From Limisphaera sp026417315 (GTDB taxonomy: Bacteria > Verrucomicrobiota > Verrucomicrobiia > Limisphaerales > Limisphaeraceae), in the NCBI RefSeq assembly GCF_049537125.1, contig NZ_JBMVQY010000004.1:62001-126000 (forward strand): 64,000 nt of DNA. The letters are read 5' to 3'. The notes under the pieces are model-generated. The model searched no databases. It was not told the DNA's origin and saw nothing but the letters and a program-made list of their open reading frames with translations. Of the stretch, positions 47,614 through 56,708 are shown piece after piece; position 1 is the stretch's first letter; each line of letters opens with the position of its first letter. A program made the translations under genes and the position numbers.

Positions 47614-49500
47614 TCACGGCAGCATCGGAGCCAGGAACTGGTCCACCGTGAGTCCCGACTCGCGCAGCAACTGCACGCGGGTCCAGGGCAGGTCCGGTCG
47701 GCCGGCCGCCCACGTGGCGAATTCTCGGGCCGCCTCGGCTTTGCTCTCTGACAACGGCCAGGCCAGCCCCTCGTCGCGCGCTTCCCGACGCAGGCGTTCC
47801 CAATCCAGGAGAAACGCGTAACGAACGGGCAAGTGCGCCAGGCGCACGCGCGGTTGCCGTTCCGGGTCGTCTCGCACGCGCATTTCGGCTTCGGCCCAGA
47901 GGCGTTCGGCTTCGATCAGGACACGGGCCCGGCGGTGCGGCGCGTTGGGTCGGGTGAAACACCGCAGTTCGAATCCCGCCGAGGCCCGGTGGAGCAGCTC
48001 GAGATACTGGCCGATCGGACCGGCGGCCGCGCCGTAGTATCCTTCGAGGAATTCACGGATCAGGCGGCGGTCATCCTGTTGTGGGTTCCACAGCAATTGC
48101 GCCAGCACCCAGGCCCGCAGCTCGGCCATTTCGGCGCCCCAGTCCTGGTACGCACCCTGTTCGAACACGCCGCGCACTCCGTGGCGCTGGAACAGGCGCA
48201 CGTTGGGGCCGAGGGTAAACCAGTTCGGGTGCGGCAACAGGTAGTTGGCAAAATCGGTGGTGTAATCCCACACATACAGTCGCGGCGCGCGCCGGGACCA
48301 GCCCTGAAGATCCTCCAAAAACGCCGCATTGGAGGGGTGATCCAGGGGTTCGCGAAAGTTCGCCTCGATCGAGCACAGGCGGATGACCACGTTCGACCGC
48401 GGACGCAGGCGGCGCGGCGGGCGGCGCGTGTACTGATACGCGAACGTATCCACCCACACGTGGGGAAACTCCGGCTCGATGCGGGCGGCGATTTCATTGA
48501 CGAAGTCCAGCAAACTGCCCGCCGGGCTGCCTTCTGCCTCGTCCAGGGCCCGACAGTTCGGGCACTGACAGTTGCCGTGCCAGTCGTTTTGGGTGACCGA
48601 GACGATGCGGGCCTCGGGCGACTCGCGAAGCCAGGCCCTGACCCGTTCGGCCACGAACGCTCGCAGCTCCGGGTTCGACAAGCACAACTGGGCTCGTTCA
48701 TGCGTGCGGCGTCCGTCGATCCAACTGAACCACTCCGGATGCCGCGCGAAATGCTCCGACGGCGGGACCAGGGCATAGAACGTGTGGGCGAATCCCTTGT
48801 AGCGAATGCAATCGCCCCACTCCGGCGGAATGGGCGGGTGGGCACCGTTGACGCCGTTGCGCACCTTCCAGCGCGGGTCAAAGGCGCAAAACCAAAACGG
48901 CTCCCGGTACTCGAACACCGGTCGCACCTCCACATCCAGCGGCGGCACGTGCAAGGTCGGCCGGCGCGGCACGTGCATGGCCCAGGGCGTCCACCAGCGC
49001 ACGCCGCCATGCTCGGCGAGGAACCGGTACACGGCGTACAGGGTGCCGCGCGGCCGTCCGCCCGCCAGCAACAGATGCCCGCCCCGCGTTTGATGAACAT
49101 AACTGTCCGGCCCCAGTCCCTCCCACGGCACCGAGGGGAACAAACGTTCGGCCCACCGGCTTCGTCCCACAAAGATCGCCCGGCTCGGCGGACGGGCCGG
49201 ATTGGTCACGACGACGAACCGGGCCCCGGTGATCGCCTCCAAATACGCCGACAGTTCCCTTGCTGCATTGTGCTCCGCGGCCGTGGCTTCGGCGGCGACC
49301 ACGAGGGTGGACTCCGCCCGGCCGTTTCGGGCCAGCACGCTGCCCACGGCACCCTGCACACAAAAGGCCGTGGGGCAGCCGAGCGCCAGCAAAAGGAGGA
49401 GCCTCCTCGAACGCAGACACCGCAGAGCGCGGCGGGAGGGATGGGGTCGGGCTCTTGCACCGGAACGCCTTGCGTGCCGCTCGGTTGCGGCCGTTTGCAT
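47614..49500 (-). CDS. Exported DUF4838 protein (alpha-glucuronidase-like N-terminus)
   Basis: The 628-residue protein has a signal peptide with a long basic n-region (RRLLLLLALGCPTAFCVQGAV). An alpha-glucuronidase/GH20-like N-terminal beta-alpha domain follows (AAEHNAARELSAYLEAITG, residues about 80-160, then GGHLLLAGGRPRGTLYAVYRFLAEHGGVRWWTPW). The DUF4838 catalytic-like barrel contains SVTQNDWHGNCQCPNC, RLCSIEANFREPLDH, LYVWDYTTDFANYLLPHPNW and GVFEQGAYQDWGAEMAELRAW. DUF4838 is thought to include glycoside hydrolases, but activity here is unproven. Two Cys pairs (CQCPNC) could hold a metal or disulfide. ATG 49500 is preferred; ATG 49605 would add 35 residues. Confidence 0.83.
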   Translation of the reverse strand: MQTAATERHARRSGARARPHPSRRALRCLRSRRLLLLLALGCPTAFCVQGAVGSVLARNGRAESTLVVAAEATAAEHNAARELSAYLEAITGARFVVVTNPARPPSRAIFVGRSRWAERLFPSVPWEGLGPDSYVHQTRGGHLLLAGGRPRGTLYAVYRFLAEHGGVRWWTPWAMHVPRRPTLHVPPLDVEVRPVFEYREPFWFCAFDPRWKVRNGVNGAHPPIPPEWGDCIRYKGFAHTFYALVPPSEHFARHPEWFSWIDGRRTHERAQLCLSNPELRAFVAERVRAWLRESPEARIVSVTQNDWHGNCQCPNCRALDEAEGSPAGSLLDFVNEIAARIEPEFPHVWVDTFAYQYTRRPPRRLRPRSNVVIRLCSIEANFREPLDHPSNAAFLEDLQGWSRRAPRLYVWDYTTDFANYLLPHPNWFTLGPNVRLFQRHGVRGVFEQGAYQDWGAEMAELRAWVLAQLLWNPQQDDRRLIREFLEGYYGAAAGPIGQYLELLHRASAGFELRCFTRPNAPHRRARVLIEAERLWAEAEMRVRDDPERQPRVRLAHLPVRYAFLLDWERLRREARDEGLAWPLSESKAEAAREFATWAAGRPDLPWTRVQLLRESGLTVDQFLAPMLP

Positions 49501-49824
49501 GCGCCGTCTCGCGGGCCCGGGCAGGAGGCGGGACCATGGGGGAGCGACGGCCCGGTGAGGCCGGCCAGGTTTGGAGCTGACGGCTGAGGGACAAGCCCGG
49601 TTCATTGCCCCTACGCTGCGTCGCCCGGCGGTCGGGGTCAATGGCGTTCTGGCGGGAAATGCCCGAATCTGTTCGGCGCGCCGACTGCCGGATCCGGGGC
49701 CCGGGCCCTGACACTCCGGAGGTGCCTGTGACACGCCCCACACGGGGGCGCGCGTGCACCGGCATGGGCCCGGCTCGGCATTCCTGATTCGACAATGCCC
49801 AGTGGGCGGGGCATCCTGCGCGCC
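49501..49824. other. Divergent intergenic region
   Basis: This 324-base region lies between the DUF4838 gene (-) and yicC (+). It should hold promoters for both, but I could not pick one with confidence. It contains several palindromic GC blocks such as GGGCCCGGGCCC (49699-49710). Confidence 0.4.
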
Positions 49825-50703
49825 ATGAAGTCCATGACCGGACATGGACGCGGCGTTTGCCAGCGCAACGGCCTGCGGGTGACGGTGGAATTGACCTCGG
49901 TCAATCGCAAACAAGCCGAGATCAACCTCCTGCTGCCCCGCGAGCTGGACGTGCTGGAAGGGCCCATGCGGGATTTGATCAGCCGGCAGATCGACCGAGG
50001 CCGCGTGCAGGGACGCGTCTCCGTCGAGATTCTTTCGCCACAATGGGCCCGACCGCGCCTGAATGCGGCCCTGGCCGAGGGTTGGGCGCGCGAATTGCAG
50101 CGGCTGGCGCGGAAACTGGGACTGGCCGAGACGGTGACCCTGGAGCATCTGCTGCGCATTCCGGGGCTGTTCCAGTCCGATGAGCCGCTGGTGCCGTGGG
50201 AGAAGCTGTGGCCCGTGGTGCAGGCGGCTTTGCAACAGGCGCTGGATCGGCTCGTGCGCATGCGGCAGCGCGAAGGAGAGTTTCTGGCCCGCGATTTGAG
50301 CCGCCGCATTGAACGCATGCGGCGGGCCGTGGCGCGGATTCGGGCCCGGGCCCCGCGGGCGCTGGAGCGCTATCGCAAACAGCTGTTGCAGCGCATCCGC
50401 GCCGCGGGCCTGACCCAGACGCCCGAGTCCGACGAACGACTGTTGAAAGAGGTCATCCTGTTTGCCGATCGCTCGGACATCACGGAAGAGCTGACCCGGC
50501 TGGAGAGTCACTTTCGGCAGTTCGACGCATGCCGTCGGAGCCGCGCGCCCGTCGGACGGACCCTGGATTTTCTGGCCCAGGAAATGTACCGCGAGATCAA
50601 CACGCTGGGCACGAAGGCCAACGATGCCCGGATCAGTCAGGAAGTGGTCCGGCTCAAAACGGAATTGGAACGGTTTCGCGAGCAGGTGCAAAACGTCGAA
50701 TGA
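49825..50703 (+). CDS. yicC: YicC/YloC family endoribonuclease
   Basis: The 292-residue protein starts MKSMTGHGRG, the signature of YicC, and continues with VELTSVNRKQAEINLLLPREL, DRGRVQGRVSVEI, and the C-terminal DUF1732 region ITEELTRLESHFRQFDACRR...GRTLDFLAQEMYREINTLGTKANDARIS. The family is reported to include endoribonucleases that act on stable and small RNAs. The stop overlaps the gmk start (ATGA), a common gene order. ATG 49825 is chosen, not the in-frame ATG 30 bases upstream, because homology begins here. Confidence 0.94.
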   Translation: MKSMTGHGRGVCQRNGLRVTVELTSVNRKQAEINLLLPRELDVLEGPMRDLISRQIDRGRVQGRVSVEILSPQWARPRLNAALAEGWARELQRLARKLGLAETVTLEHLLRIPGLFQSDEPLVPWEKLWPVVQAALQQALDRLVRMRQREGEFLARDLSRRIERMRRAVARIRARAPRALERYRKQLLQRIRAAGLTQTPESDERLLKEVILFADRSDITEELTRLESHFRQFDACRRSRAPVGRTLDFLAQEMYREINTLGTKANDARISQEVVRLKTELERFREQVQNVE

Positions 50704-51398
50704 CGGATCCCATCGCCCCTTCTGCTGGTGCCCCGGCGCACCGTGCCACCGCCCCGGACTCCCCGGGGGCCCGGACGGCGGGCTCGGGGCCTCTTCCCGT
50801 GTTGTTGCTCCTTTCGGCGCCCTCGGGAGCGGGCAAGACCACGCTTTGTCAGGAGCTGCTCAAGCGCCGGCCCGGTCTGGCCCGGGCCATCACCTGCACC
50901 ACGCGCCCGCCGCGGCCGGGGGAACGGGACGGCGTGGACTATCATTTCCTGGATCCGGAGACCTATGCCCGACGCGTCGCCGCGGGCGAGTTTCTGGAAC
51001 ACGCCACGGTCTACGGCCACGGTTACGGCACTTTGCGGCAGGAGGTTCTGGATCGGCTCCGTGCCGGACAGGACGTGTTGCTCAACGTGGATGTGCAGGG
51101 CGCCGCGGCCATCCGCGCCCGCGCCCGGGAGGAACCGTTGCTCCAGCAGGCGCTCGTCACGGTCTTTTTGACGCCCCCTTCGCGGGCGGTGCTGGAGGCG
51201 CGCCTGCGGCGGCGGGGGACGGATCCCGAGCCGGTCATTCAGCGCCGGTTGGCCATGGCCCAAACCGAAATTGCCCATTGGAAAGATTTCGATTATCTAA
51301 TCCTCAGCGGCTCGATCGCCGAGGACGTGCAACGGCTGGAAGCCATCCTGGAAGCCGAGAAACTGCGCAGTCACCGGCAGCCGGCGCCGGCGTTTTGA
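50700..51398 (+). CDS. gmk: Guanylate kinase
   Basis: The 232-residue enzyme phosphorylates GMP. It has the P-loop LLSAPSGAGKTTL (residues 38-50), the GMP-binding ITCTTRPPRPGERDGVDYHF, and FLEHATVYGHGYGT. The lid and arginine region is PSRAVLEARLRRRGTD, and the C-terminal DYLILS is present. An N-terminal extension of about 32 low-complexity residues is unusual for the family, so an internal start is possible, but the overlap ATGA with yicC supports 50700. The omega subunit gene rpoZ, which often follows gmk, is not present in the 102-base gap before the coaC-type gene. Confidence 0.95.
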   Translation: MTDPIAPSAGAPAHRATAPDSPGARTAGSGPLPVLLLLSAPSGAGKTTLCQELLKRRPGLARAITCTTRPPRPGERDGVDYHFLDPETYARRVAAGEFLEHATVYGHGYGTLRQEVLDRLRAGQDVLLNVDVQGAAAIRARAREEPLLQQALVTVFLTPPSRAVLEARLRRRGTDPEPVIQRRLAMAQTEIAHWKDFDYLILSGSIAEDVQRLEAILEAEKLRSHRQPAPAF

Positions 51399-51500
51399 AG
51401 CCGATCTGGGAAGCGTCAGAGCCGTGAAGCGGCGGACCGGGCCGGCGGTCGCCCGGGCACAAGGCCCGCTCGACGGAAACGGTTCGGGCCGCAGACAGGC

Positions 51501-52094
51501 ATGAACAGCAAGGGCAACATCATCCTGGGCGTTACCGGATCCATTGCCGCCCATCGCGCCGTGGACCTGTGCAGTTTGTTGACCCGGGCCGGATGCGAAG
51601 TGCACGTGGTGCTGACCGCCGACGCCCAGCGATTCGTCACGGCTGTGCCCTTCCAAACCCTTTCCCGACAGCCCGTCATCACCGACCTCTATGACACCGC
51701 CGGCGGCTGGCAACCCACGCACATCCAGCTGGCCGATCAGGCGGATCTCCTGCTCATTGCGCCGGCCACTGCGCATACGATTGCCCGTCTGGCGCATGGA
51801 CTGGCCGACGACGCCCTCACCTGCATCGCTCTGGCGTTGCGCCCGGAGGCCTCGGTGCTCATCGCCCCTGCCATGAACGGCAAAATGTGGTTGCACCCGG
51901 CCACCCAGGCCAACGTGAGCCTCCTGCGCCAACGCGGAGTCGAATTCCTGGGACCGGACGCGGGACTGCTGGCCTGCGGATACGAAGGGGTGGGCCGCCT
52001 CTGGCCCGTGGAACAAATTGCGGCGCGCGCGTTGGAACGCCTGCAACAGGCCCTGCCCCCGCCCGATGCGCCGCCCCAACCGGGGCCCCCATGA
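51501..52094 (+). CDS. coaC: Stand-alone phosphopantothenoylcysteine decarboxylase (CoaC-type flavoprotein)
   Basis: The 197-residue protein is the decarboxylase half of CoaBC. It has the FMN-binding start ILGVTGSIAAHRA, the catalytic His region PTHIQLADQAD, the PAMNGKMW motif, and the substrate-clamp region LLACGYEGVGRL. Most bacteria have CoaB fused behind it. Here the protein ends soon after the clamp and the next gene, overlapping by ATGA, is a histidine kinase, so CoaB must be separate. Other flavoprotein decarboxylases of this superfamily cannot be wholly excluded, but the clamp supports CoaC. Confidence 0.88.
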   Translation: MNSKGNIILGVTGSIAAHRAVDLCSLLTRAGCEVHVVLTADAQRFVTAVPFQTLSRQPVITDLYDTAGGWQPTHIQLADQADLLLIAPATAHTIARLAHGLADDALTCIALALRPEASVLIAPAMNGKMWLHPATQANVSLLRQRGVEFLGPDAGLLACGYEGVGRLWPVEQIAARALERLQQALPPPDAPPQPGPP

Positions 52095-53740
52095 AAGGAC
52101 TGTGGTCTGGGTTGACGCGGCTCCGGCGCCTGTTGGAGGCGCCGCCCGTGCCGGCCGCGCTCCAGGAACGCCGCGTCCTGCGACTGCAGCGCGAGGTCAT
52201 ACTGCCGTCGAAACTCGTCATCCTCGCCGCGGTCTATCATTACCTCTTGCGCGCCCCGTGGACCGAAGAGGCTGCTTCTGCGTTCGACGTCGTGCTGGAA
52301 ACCCTGCAGCAGTTCTTCGTGCTGTACACGGGTTTGAACGTGTTGGCCTGGCTGGTTTTTTTGCTGTTGCGCAAACTTCCACCGGGCACGGTCCAGTGGA
52401 CCTCTTTCGTGCTGGGGTTCGCCGATGGTTTGTTCCTCGGCGGATTGACGCTGCTCACCGGCGGTTTCGACAGCATCCTTTACTGGGTGTTTCCAGCCCT
52501 GATCGTGCTCAACGCCATCTGCATCCCGCTGGCCACGCCGCAGTTGGTCCTGAATCTCATGCTCAGCGGGTTCTTTCTCCTGGCCGGTCTGGTCGAACCG
52601 GAGCTGCGCAGCCAGGAACTGCCCGTCCCTCAGCTGCCGCCCCGGGCCCAGCGGAAACCCGTGCCCCCGGTGCGCCCGGACGATATCCCCGACCCCGGCG
52701 CCGTCCTTCAGCGTCTCCAACGTCCGACGGACACCCTGGCCCGGCTGATCTGGAACCGGATTCCAGAAACGGCCCGCCGTCAACTTCAGGAACTTGCGGA
52801 AGAAGGCTCGGACCAGGACGAGCGCCTGCGCCAACTCCTGGTCGATGAGTTGAACCGCCTGTTGCCCCAGTCTCGTTACGTGGTGCAGACCGAGATTCCC
52901 GCCGAACTGGCCGGAGAACCTTTTCTGTTGCGACTGGTGATCCTGTGGCTGTTGACCTTCTGCTGCTACGGGGTGCAGGTGCTGGCGGCCCGCCAGCGAC
53001 AGGCCGAGGAAGAAGCCGAGGAGTTTGCGCATCGCACCGCCCAGTTGCATGCCGCCGGCCGCTTGGCCGCCGAGTTCGCCCATCAAATCAAAAACCCCCT
53101 GGCCATCATCAACAATGCGGCCTTTGCCCTGCAACGCCTCTTCGGCCACGATCCCCGCGCCGCCACCTCCCTGGAACTGATTCAGGAGGAGGTGGAAAAG
53201 GCCGACCGCATCATCACCCAGGTCATGGGATACGCGCAACTGAGCGAAGGGCGCGTGGAGAAGGTCGACGTGCGCGAGGCCATCGAACAGGCCGTGGCCC
53301 ACGTGTTCCCCCCGGGCATGTCCACCGGAACCGAGGTGCAGCTGGACCTCCGCGGGCCGCTGCCGGTCATGCTGATGCAGCGACGCCACCTGACCGACAT
53401 CCTCACCAATCTGCTGCAAAATGCCCGGGACGTGCTCGACGGACGCGGCCGGGTCCTCGTGTCGGCCCGCTGTCCCGACGAGGCCACGCTGGAGTTGAGC
53501 ATCACCGACAACGGGCCGGGCATTCCGGCCGACAAACTCGAACGCATCTTCGAGCCCTACTTCACCATGCGGCCGAAGGGGACCGGGTTGGGACTGGCCA
53601 TCGTCAAACACAACGCCGAACTGTATGGAGGACGCGTGCGCGTCGAATCCGAGCTTGGAAAGGGCGCCCGCTTCACCGTAACCTTTCCCATCCGGAGCAT
53701 CGAGAGCACAATGGCCGAGCGTGCGTTGCCCGCGCCCTGA
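52091..53740 (+). CDS. Membrane sensor histidine kinase
   Basis: The 549-residue protein has about four N-terminal membrane helices (residues about 35-165) and a periplasmic or cytoplasmic Pro-rich segment (170-280). A further helix (LVILWLLTFCCYGVQVLAA) leads into a HisKA domain with His331 in AEFAHQIKNPLAI, and an HATPase domain (LTNLLQNARDVLD; ITDNGPGIPADKLERIF; GTGLGLAIVKHNAELYGG). It resembles NtrB-type kinases and lies 95 bases upstream of an NtrC-type regulator, its obvious partner. The start overlaps the coaC stop (ATGA). The signal sensed is unknown. Confidence 0.93.
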   Translation: MKGLWSGLTRLRRLLEAPPVPAALQERRVLRLQREVILPSKLVILAAVYHYLLRAPWTEEAASAFDVVLETLQQFFVLYTGLNVLAWLVFLLLRKLPPGTVQWTSFVLGFADGLFLGGLTLLTGGFDSILYWVFPALIVLNAICIPLATPQLVLNLMLSGFFLLAGLVEPELRSQELPVPQLPPRAQRKPVPPVRPDDIPDPGAVLQRLQRPTDTLARLIWNRIPETARRQLQELAEEGSDQDERLRQLLVDELNRLLPQSRYVVQTEIPAELAGEPFLLRLVILWLLTFCCYGVQVLAARQRQAEEEAEEFAHRTAQLHAAGRLAAEFAHQIKNPLAIINNAAFALQRLFGHDPRAATSLELIQEEVEKADRIITQVMGYAQLSEGRVEKVDVREAIEQAVAHVFPPGMSTGTEVQLDLRGPLPVMLMQRRHLTDILTNLLQNARDVLDGRGRVLVSARCPDEATLELSITDNGPGIPADKLERIFEPYFTMRPKGTGLGLAIVKHNAELYGGRVRVESELGKGARFTVTFPIRSIESTMAERALPAP

Positions 53741-53835
53741 CCCGTGGGTGGGACGCCCCGCTCACGCACCGAACGGGCGAAGGGGCGGCTCCCGACGGTG
53801 CGCACGGCGACTGCGTGCACGGCCCGAGGGTTGTG

Positions 53836-55275
53836 ATGAAACCTGCCCTGCCACCATTGCTGGTCGTGGATGACGAGCCGAACCTGCGTCGCTCGCTCCG
53901 CGCCCTGCTGGAACCGGAGGGCTACGACGTCCGCGATGTCGAGTCCGCCGAGCAGGCCCTGCCGTTGCTGGCCGAGGAGGAGTTTTTCCTGGTCATCGCG
54001 GATGTGCGGCTCGGGGGCATGAACGGATACGAGTTCCTGCAGCGGGTCCGCCAGCGCTGGCCGCATCTGCCCGTGCTCATGATCACCGCCTACGCCACCC
54101 CCAAACAGGCCGTCCAGGCCATCCGTGCCGGCGCCTTCGATTACCTGCCCAAGCCCTTCGCCCCGGAAGAGCTGCTCCACGCCGTCGCCCGTTGCGCCGA
54201 ACACTGGCGCCTCAAACAGGAGAACCTCCGCCTGCGCTCCCAGGTCGGGGTGATCACCGACCTGTCCCAAATCGTGGGCGAGTGTCCCAAGATGCGGGAG
54301 CTGCGCCAAATGATCCAAACCGTGGCCGCCACCGATGCGCGAGTGCTCATTCTGGGCGAAAGCGGCACCGGCAAGGAACTGGTCGCCGGCGCTCTCCACG
54401 GCCTGAGCCGCCGGCGCGATGCCACCTACGTGCGCATCAACTGCGCCGCCATTCCCGACACCCTGCTCGAAAGTGAACTGTTTGGACACGAAAAGGGCGC
54501 GTTCACCGGCGCCCTGAGACAGAAACCCGGCCGCGTCGAGGAAGCCGATGGCGGCACGCTGTTCCTCGATGAAATCGCCGACATGAGCCGGCCGTTGCAG
54601 GCCAAGCTGCTGCGGTTCCTCGAGGACGGCACCTTCACCCGCGTCGGCGGCACGCAGGAGCTCCGCGTCAACGTCCGCGTCATCGCCGCGACCAACCGCG
54701 ACATCGTCCGCGCCATCCGCGAGGGCCAGTTTCGCGAGGACCTTTTCCACCGGCTCAATGTGGTCCAGTTTCGCCTGCCGCCCTTGCGGGAACGGGGCGA
54801 CGACGTACTCCTGCTGGCCGAGTATTTTCTGCGCCAGTTCAATCAAACGCTGGGACGCAACGTCCGCGGGTTCTCGCGGGCTGCCCGACAAAAGCTGCTG
54901 TCCCACCACTGGCCGGGCAATGTGCGCGAACTGCGCAACGTGGTTGAACGTGCCCTCATCCTGGAGACCACGGACGAGATCCAATCCTCCAGTTTGCCGG
55001 ACTTTGAACTGGAAGCGCGTCTGCATGCCGGGGGCGCCGGTTCCGCCGGTCCTGCGCTGCCCGGCCCGGGCCAGTCGCTGGACGACATTCTGGCCGATTA
55101 CGAGCGCAAGCTGATCCTCGGCATTTTGGAGCAATGCCAGTACAACATCGGCCGGGCCGCGGAGCGGCTCGGCCTCAGCCGCCATGCCCTTCGCTACCGC
55201 ATGCAGCGGCTCCACATCACCACCGAAACCGAAGCCGAACCGACCACGGCCTCCGAGCCGCCCGCCTCTCCATGA
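53836..55275 (+). CDS. NtrC-family sigma54-dependent response regulator
   Basis: The 479-residue protein has a receiver domain with the phospho-acceptor Asp56 (LVIADVRLGGMNG) and Lys in DYLPKPFAP. The AAA+ domain has Walker A GESGTGKE, the sigma54-contact loop GAFTGA (221-226), Walker B GTLFLDEIADM and the arginine-finger region. The C-terminal Fis-type helix-turn-helix is QYNIGRAAERLGLSRHALRYRM. It should activate sigma54 promoters when phosphorylated by the upstream kinase. I did not find a convincing -24/-12 promoter in the window, so its targets are unknown. ATG 53836 gives the standard start before the receiver. Confidence 0.95.
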   Translation: MKPALPPLLVVDDEPNLRRSLRALLEPEGYDVRDVESAEQALPLLAEEEFFLVIADVRLGGMNGYEFLQRVRQRWPHLPVLMITAYATPKQAVQAIRAGAFDYLPKPFAPEELLHAVARCAEHWRLKQENLRLRSQVGVITDLSQIVGECPKMRELRQMIQTVAATDARVLILGESGTGKELVAGALHGLSRRRDATYVRINCAAIPDTLLESELFGHEKGAFTGALRQKPGRVEEADGGTLFLDEIADMSRPLQAKLLRFLEDGTFTRVGGTQELRVNVRVIAATNRDIVRAIREGQFREDLFHRLNVVQFRLPPLRERGDDVLLLAEYFLRQFNQTLGRNVRGFSRAARQKLLSHHWPGNVRELRNVVERALILETTDEIQSSSLPDFELEARLHAGGAGSAGPALPGPGQSLDDILADYERKLILGILEQCQYNIGRAAERLGLSRHALRYRMQRLHITTETEAEPTTASEPPASP

Positions 55276-55829
55276 GCACCTCCAATCTCCCGGCCCTCCT
55301 CAAAGCCGCCACCCCGTTGGTGCCCGTCCCCCCGGTCGCCGCACCCCCGCCCCGCTGGGGCAGTCAGTTCCGCGATTTCGTTCCCATCCTGGCCGCAGTC
55401 GCGGCCCTGACCCTCCTGCTCGTGGTCTGGCTGACCCTCGTGAAACGTTCGCGCCGACGCCGCCGCGGCGGCGATGAAGCCGTCACCCTGGTCCGGTATC
55501 GCCGGCCCCGCCTGGAGGACAAGGGCCTCCTGTCTCTGCTCAAACCACGACATCGCCGCCGGAAACGGCGTTATCACCATCGCAACCCCACCCTGGCCGA
55601 AACGGGGGGCTTGCCTCCCATCCGTCAACCGGCCGGAGCGCCCCCGAGCGGACCCAACCTGCCAGCCGCCGGCTTTGGTCCCGGCCCGGCGCCGGCAAGC
55701 ACCGGTCCCGCTTCTCCTCCGGGCTCCGCCAACGCCCCCGGTGCCGCGTCGGTTTCACAGCCACCTGCTCCCGGAATCCCTCCTGCCCCGCCCCCATCCA
55801 GCGCGCCGACTGCCCCGCCCCCGGCTTGA
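55272..55829 (+). CDS. Small Pro-rich single-pass membrane protein, unknown
   Basis: The 185-residue protein has a short N-terminal segment, one hydrophobic helix (FVPILAAVAALTLLLVVWLTL, about residues 35-55), a very basic stretch (KRSRRRRRGG; KPRHRRRKRRYHHR), and a Pro/Ala/Gly-rich tail of about 80 residues. I do not recognise a family. The ATGA overlap with the regulator gene makes it translationally coupled, so it is probably expressed, and the basic face could bind nucleic acid or lipid. High Pro content could also make this a spurious frame, but the coupling argues otherwise. Confidence 0.55.
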   Translation: MSTSNLPALLKAATPLVPVPPVAAPPPRWGSQFRDFVPILAAVAALTLLLVVWLTLVKRSRRRRRGGDEAVTLVRYRRPRLEDKGLLSLLKPRHRRRKRRYHHRNPTLAETGGLPPIRQPAGAPPSGPNLPAAGFGPGPAPASTGPASPPGSANAPGAASVSQPPAPGIPPAPPPSSAPTAPPPA

Positions 55830-55838
55830 GCGGTGCCC

Positions 55839-56708
55839 ATGCAGCAGAGCCAGCGCATCACCCGGCGCAGCGCCTCCAACCTGGCCCTGGCGTTCTGCCT
55901 GTTGCCCCGCACCACGCGCGAAGACATGGCGGTCCTGTACGCCTTTTGTCGGGAGGTGGACGATGTGGCCGATGATCCCACCGCTCCGCTGGAAGAGCGC
56001 CGGGCACGCCTGGATCTGTGGCGCCGGGACATTCGCCGCGCCTGTAACGGCCAAACTCCCGAACTGGCCGTCTGCCGCGAACTGCAGCCGATCATCGAGT
56101 GGTACCGCCTGCCGCTCACCCTGTTCGAGGAACTGCTGGACGGCGTGGCCATGGATCTGGAGATCTCCCGCTACGAGACCTGGGAGCAGCTCGATCTGTA
56201 CTGCTACCGGGTGGCTTCCGTGGTCGGGCTCTTGAGCCTGCCCATCTTCGGATGTCGGCATCCGGCCTCGCGTGAGTACGCCATCGCCCTGGGCCGCGCC
56301 CTGCAGCTGACCAACATTCTCCGGGACGTGGCCACCGACGCAGTGCGGGGCCGCATCTACCTGCCCCTCGAGGAGATGCGGGCCTGTGGGGTCACCGTTG
56401 AAGACATTCTGGCGCGTCGCTACTCGCCCGCGTTCGTCGAAGTGGCCCGCCGCGTCGCCCGTCGGGCCCGCCGCTACTATCGGCAGGCTTCCGAGCTGCG
56501 GCCGGAGGAGGATCGCCAGGCCCTGATTGCTGCCGAACTCATGGGGGCCGTGTACTGGCGATTGCTCCGGAAGCTGGAGCGACGCCGGTTCAACGTGTTT
56601 GAGGGTCCGCCCGCTCGTTTGTCCCGTGCCTTCAAGGCACTGCTGATTTTGCGGACGTGGTACCGTCACGCGACCGGCCAACCCGGCTCGGATTACGGCT
56701 GGGATTGA
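55839..56708 (+). CDS. hpnD: Presqualene diphosphate synthase (HpnD type)
   Basis: The 289-residue protein belongs to the squalene/phytoene synthase family, with the two Asp-rich motifs REVDDVADD (about residue 42) and LTNILRDVATDAVRGRIYLP. It has the HpnD-like ending with GPPARLSRAFKALLILRTW. It joins two farnesyl diphosphates in the three-enzyme HpnCDE route to squalene and hopanoids. HpnC, HpnE and the cyclase are not in the window. It lies 9 bases after the Pro-rich gene, the last gene of a long + strand operon. ATG 55839 was chosen over GTG 55833, two codons upstream. Confidence 0.88.
   Translation: MQQSQRITRRSASNLALAFCLLPRTTREDMAVLYAFCREVDDVADDPTAPLEERRARLDLWRRDIRRACNGQTPELAVCRELQPIIEWYRLPLTLFEELLDGVAMDLEISRYETWEQLDLYCYRVASVVGLLSLPIFGCRHPASREYAIALGRALQLTNILRDVATDAVRGRIYLPLEEMRACGVTVEDILARRYSPAFVEVARRVARRARRYYRQASELRPEEDRQALIAAELMGAVYWRLLRKLERRRFNVFEGPPARLSRAFKALLILRTWYRHATGQPGSDYGWD

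Noticed and set aside
49606..50691. Upstream part of the DUF4838 open frame (antisense to yicC)
   Set aside because: It lies before the signal peptide and over yicC, whose motifs are clear.
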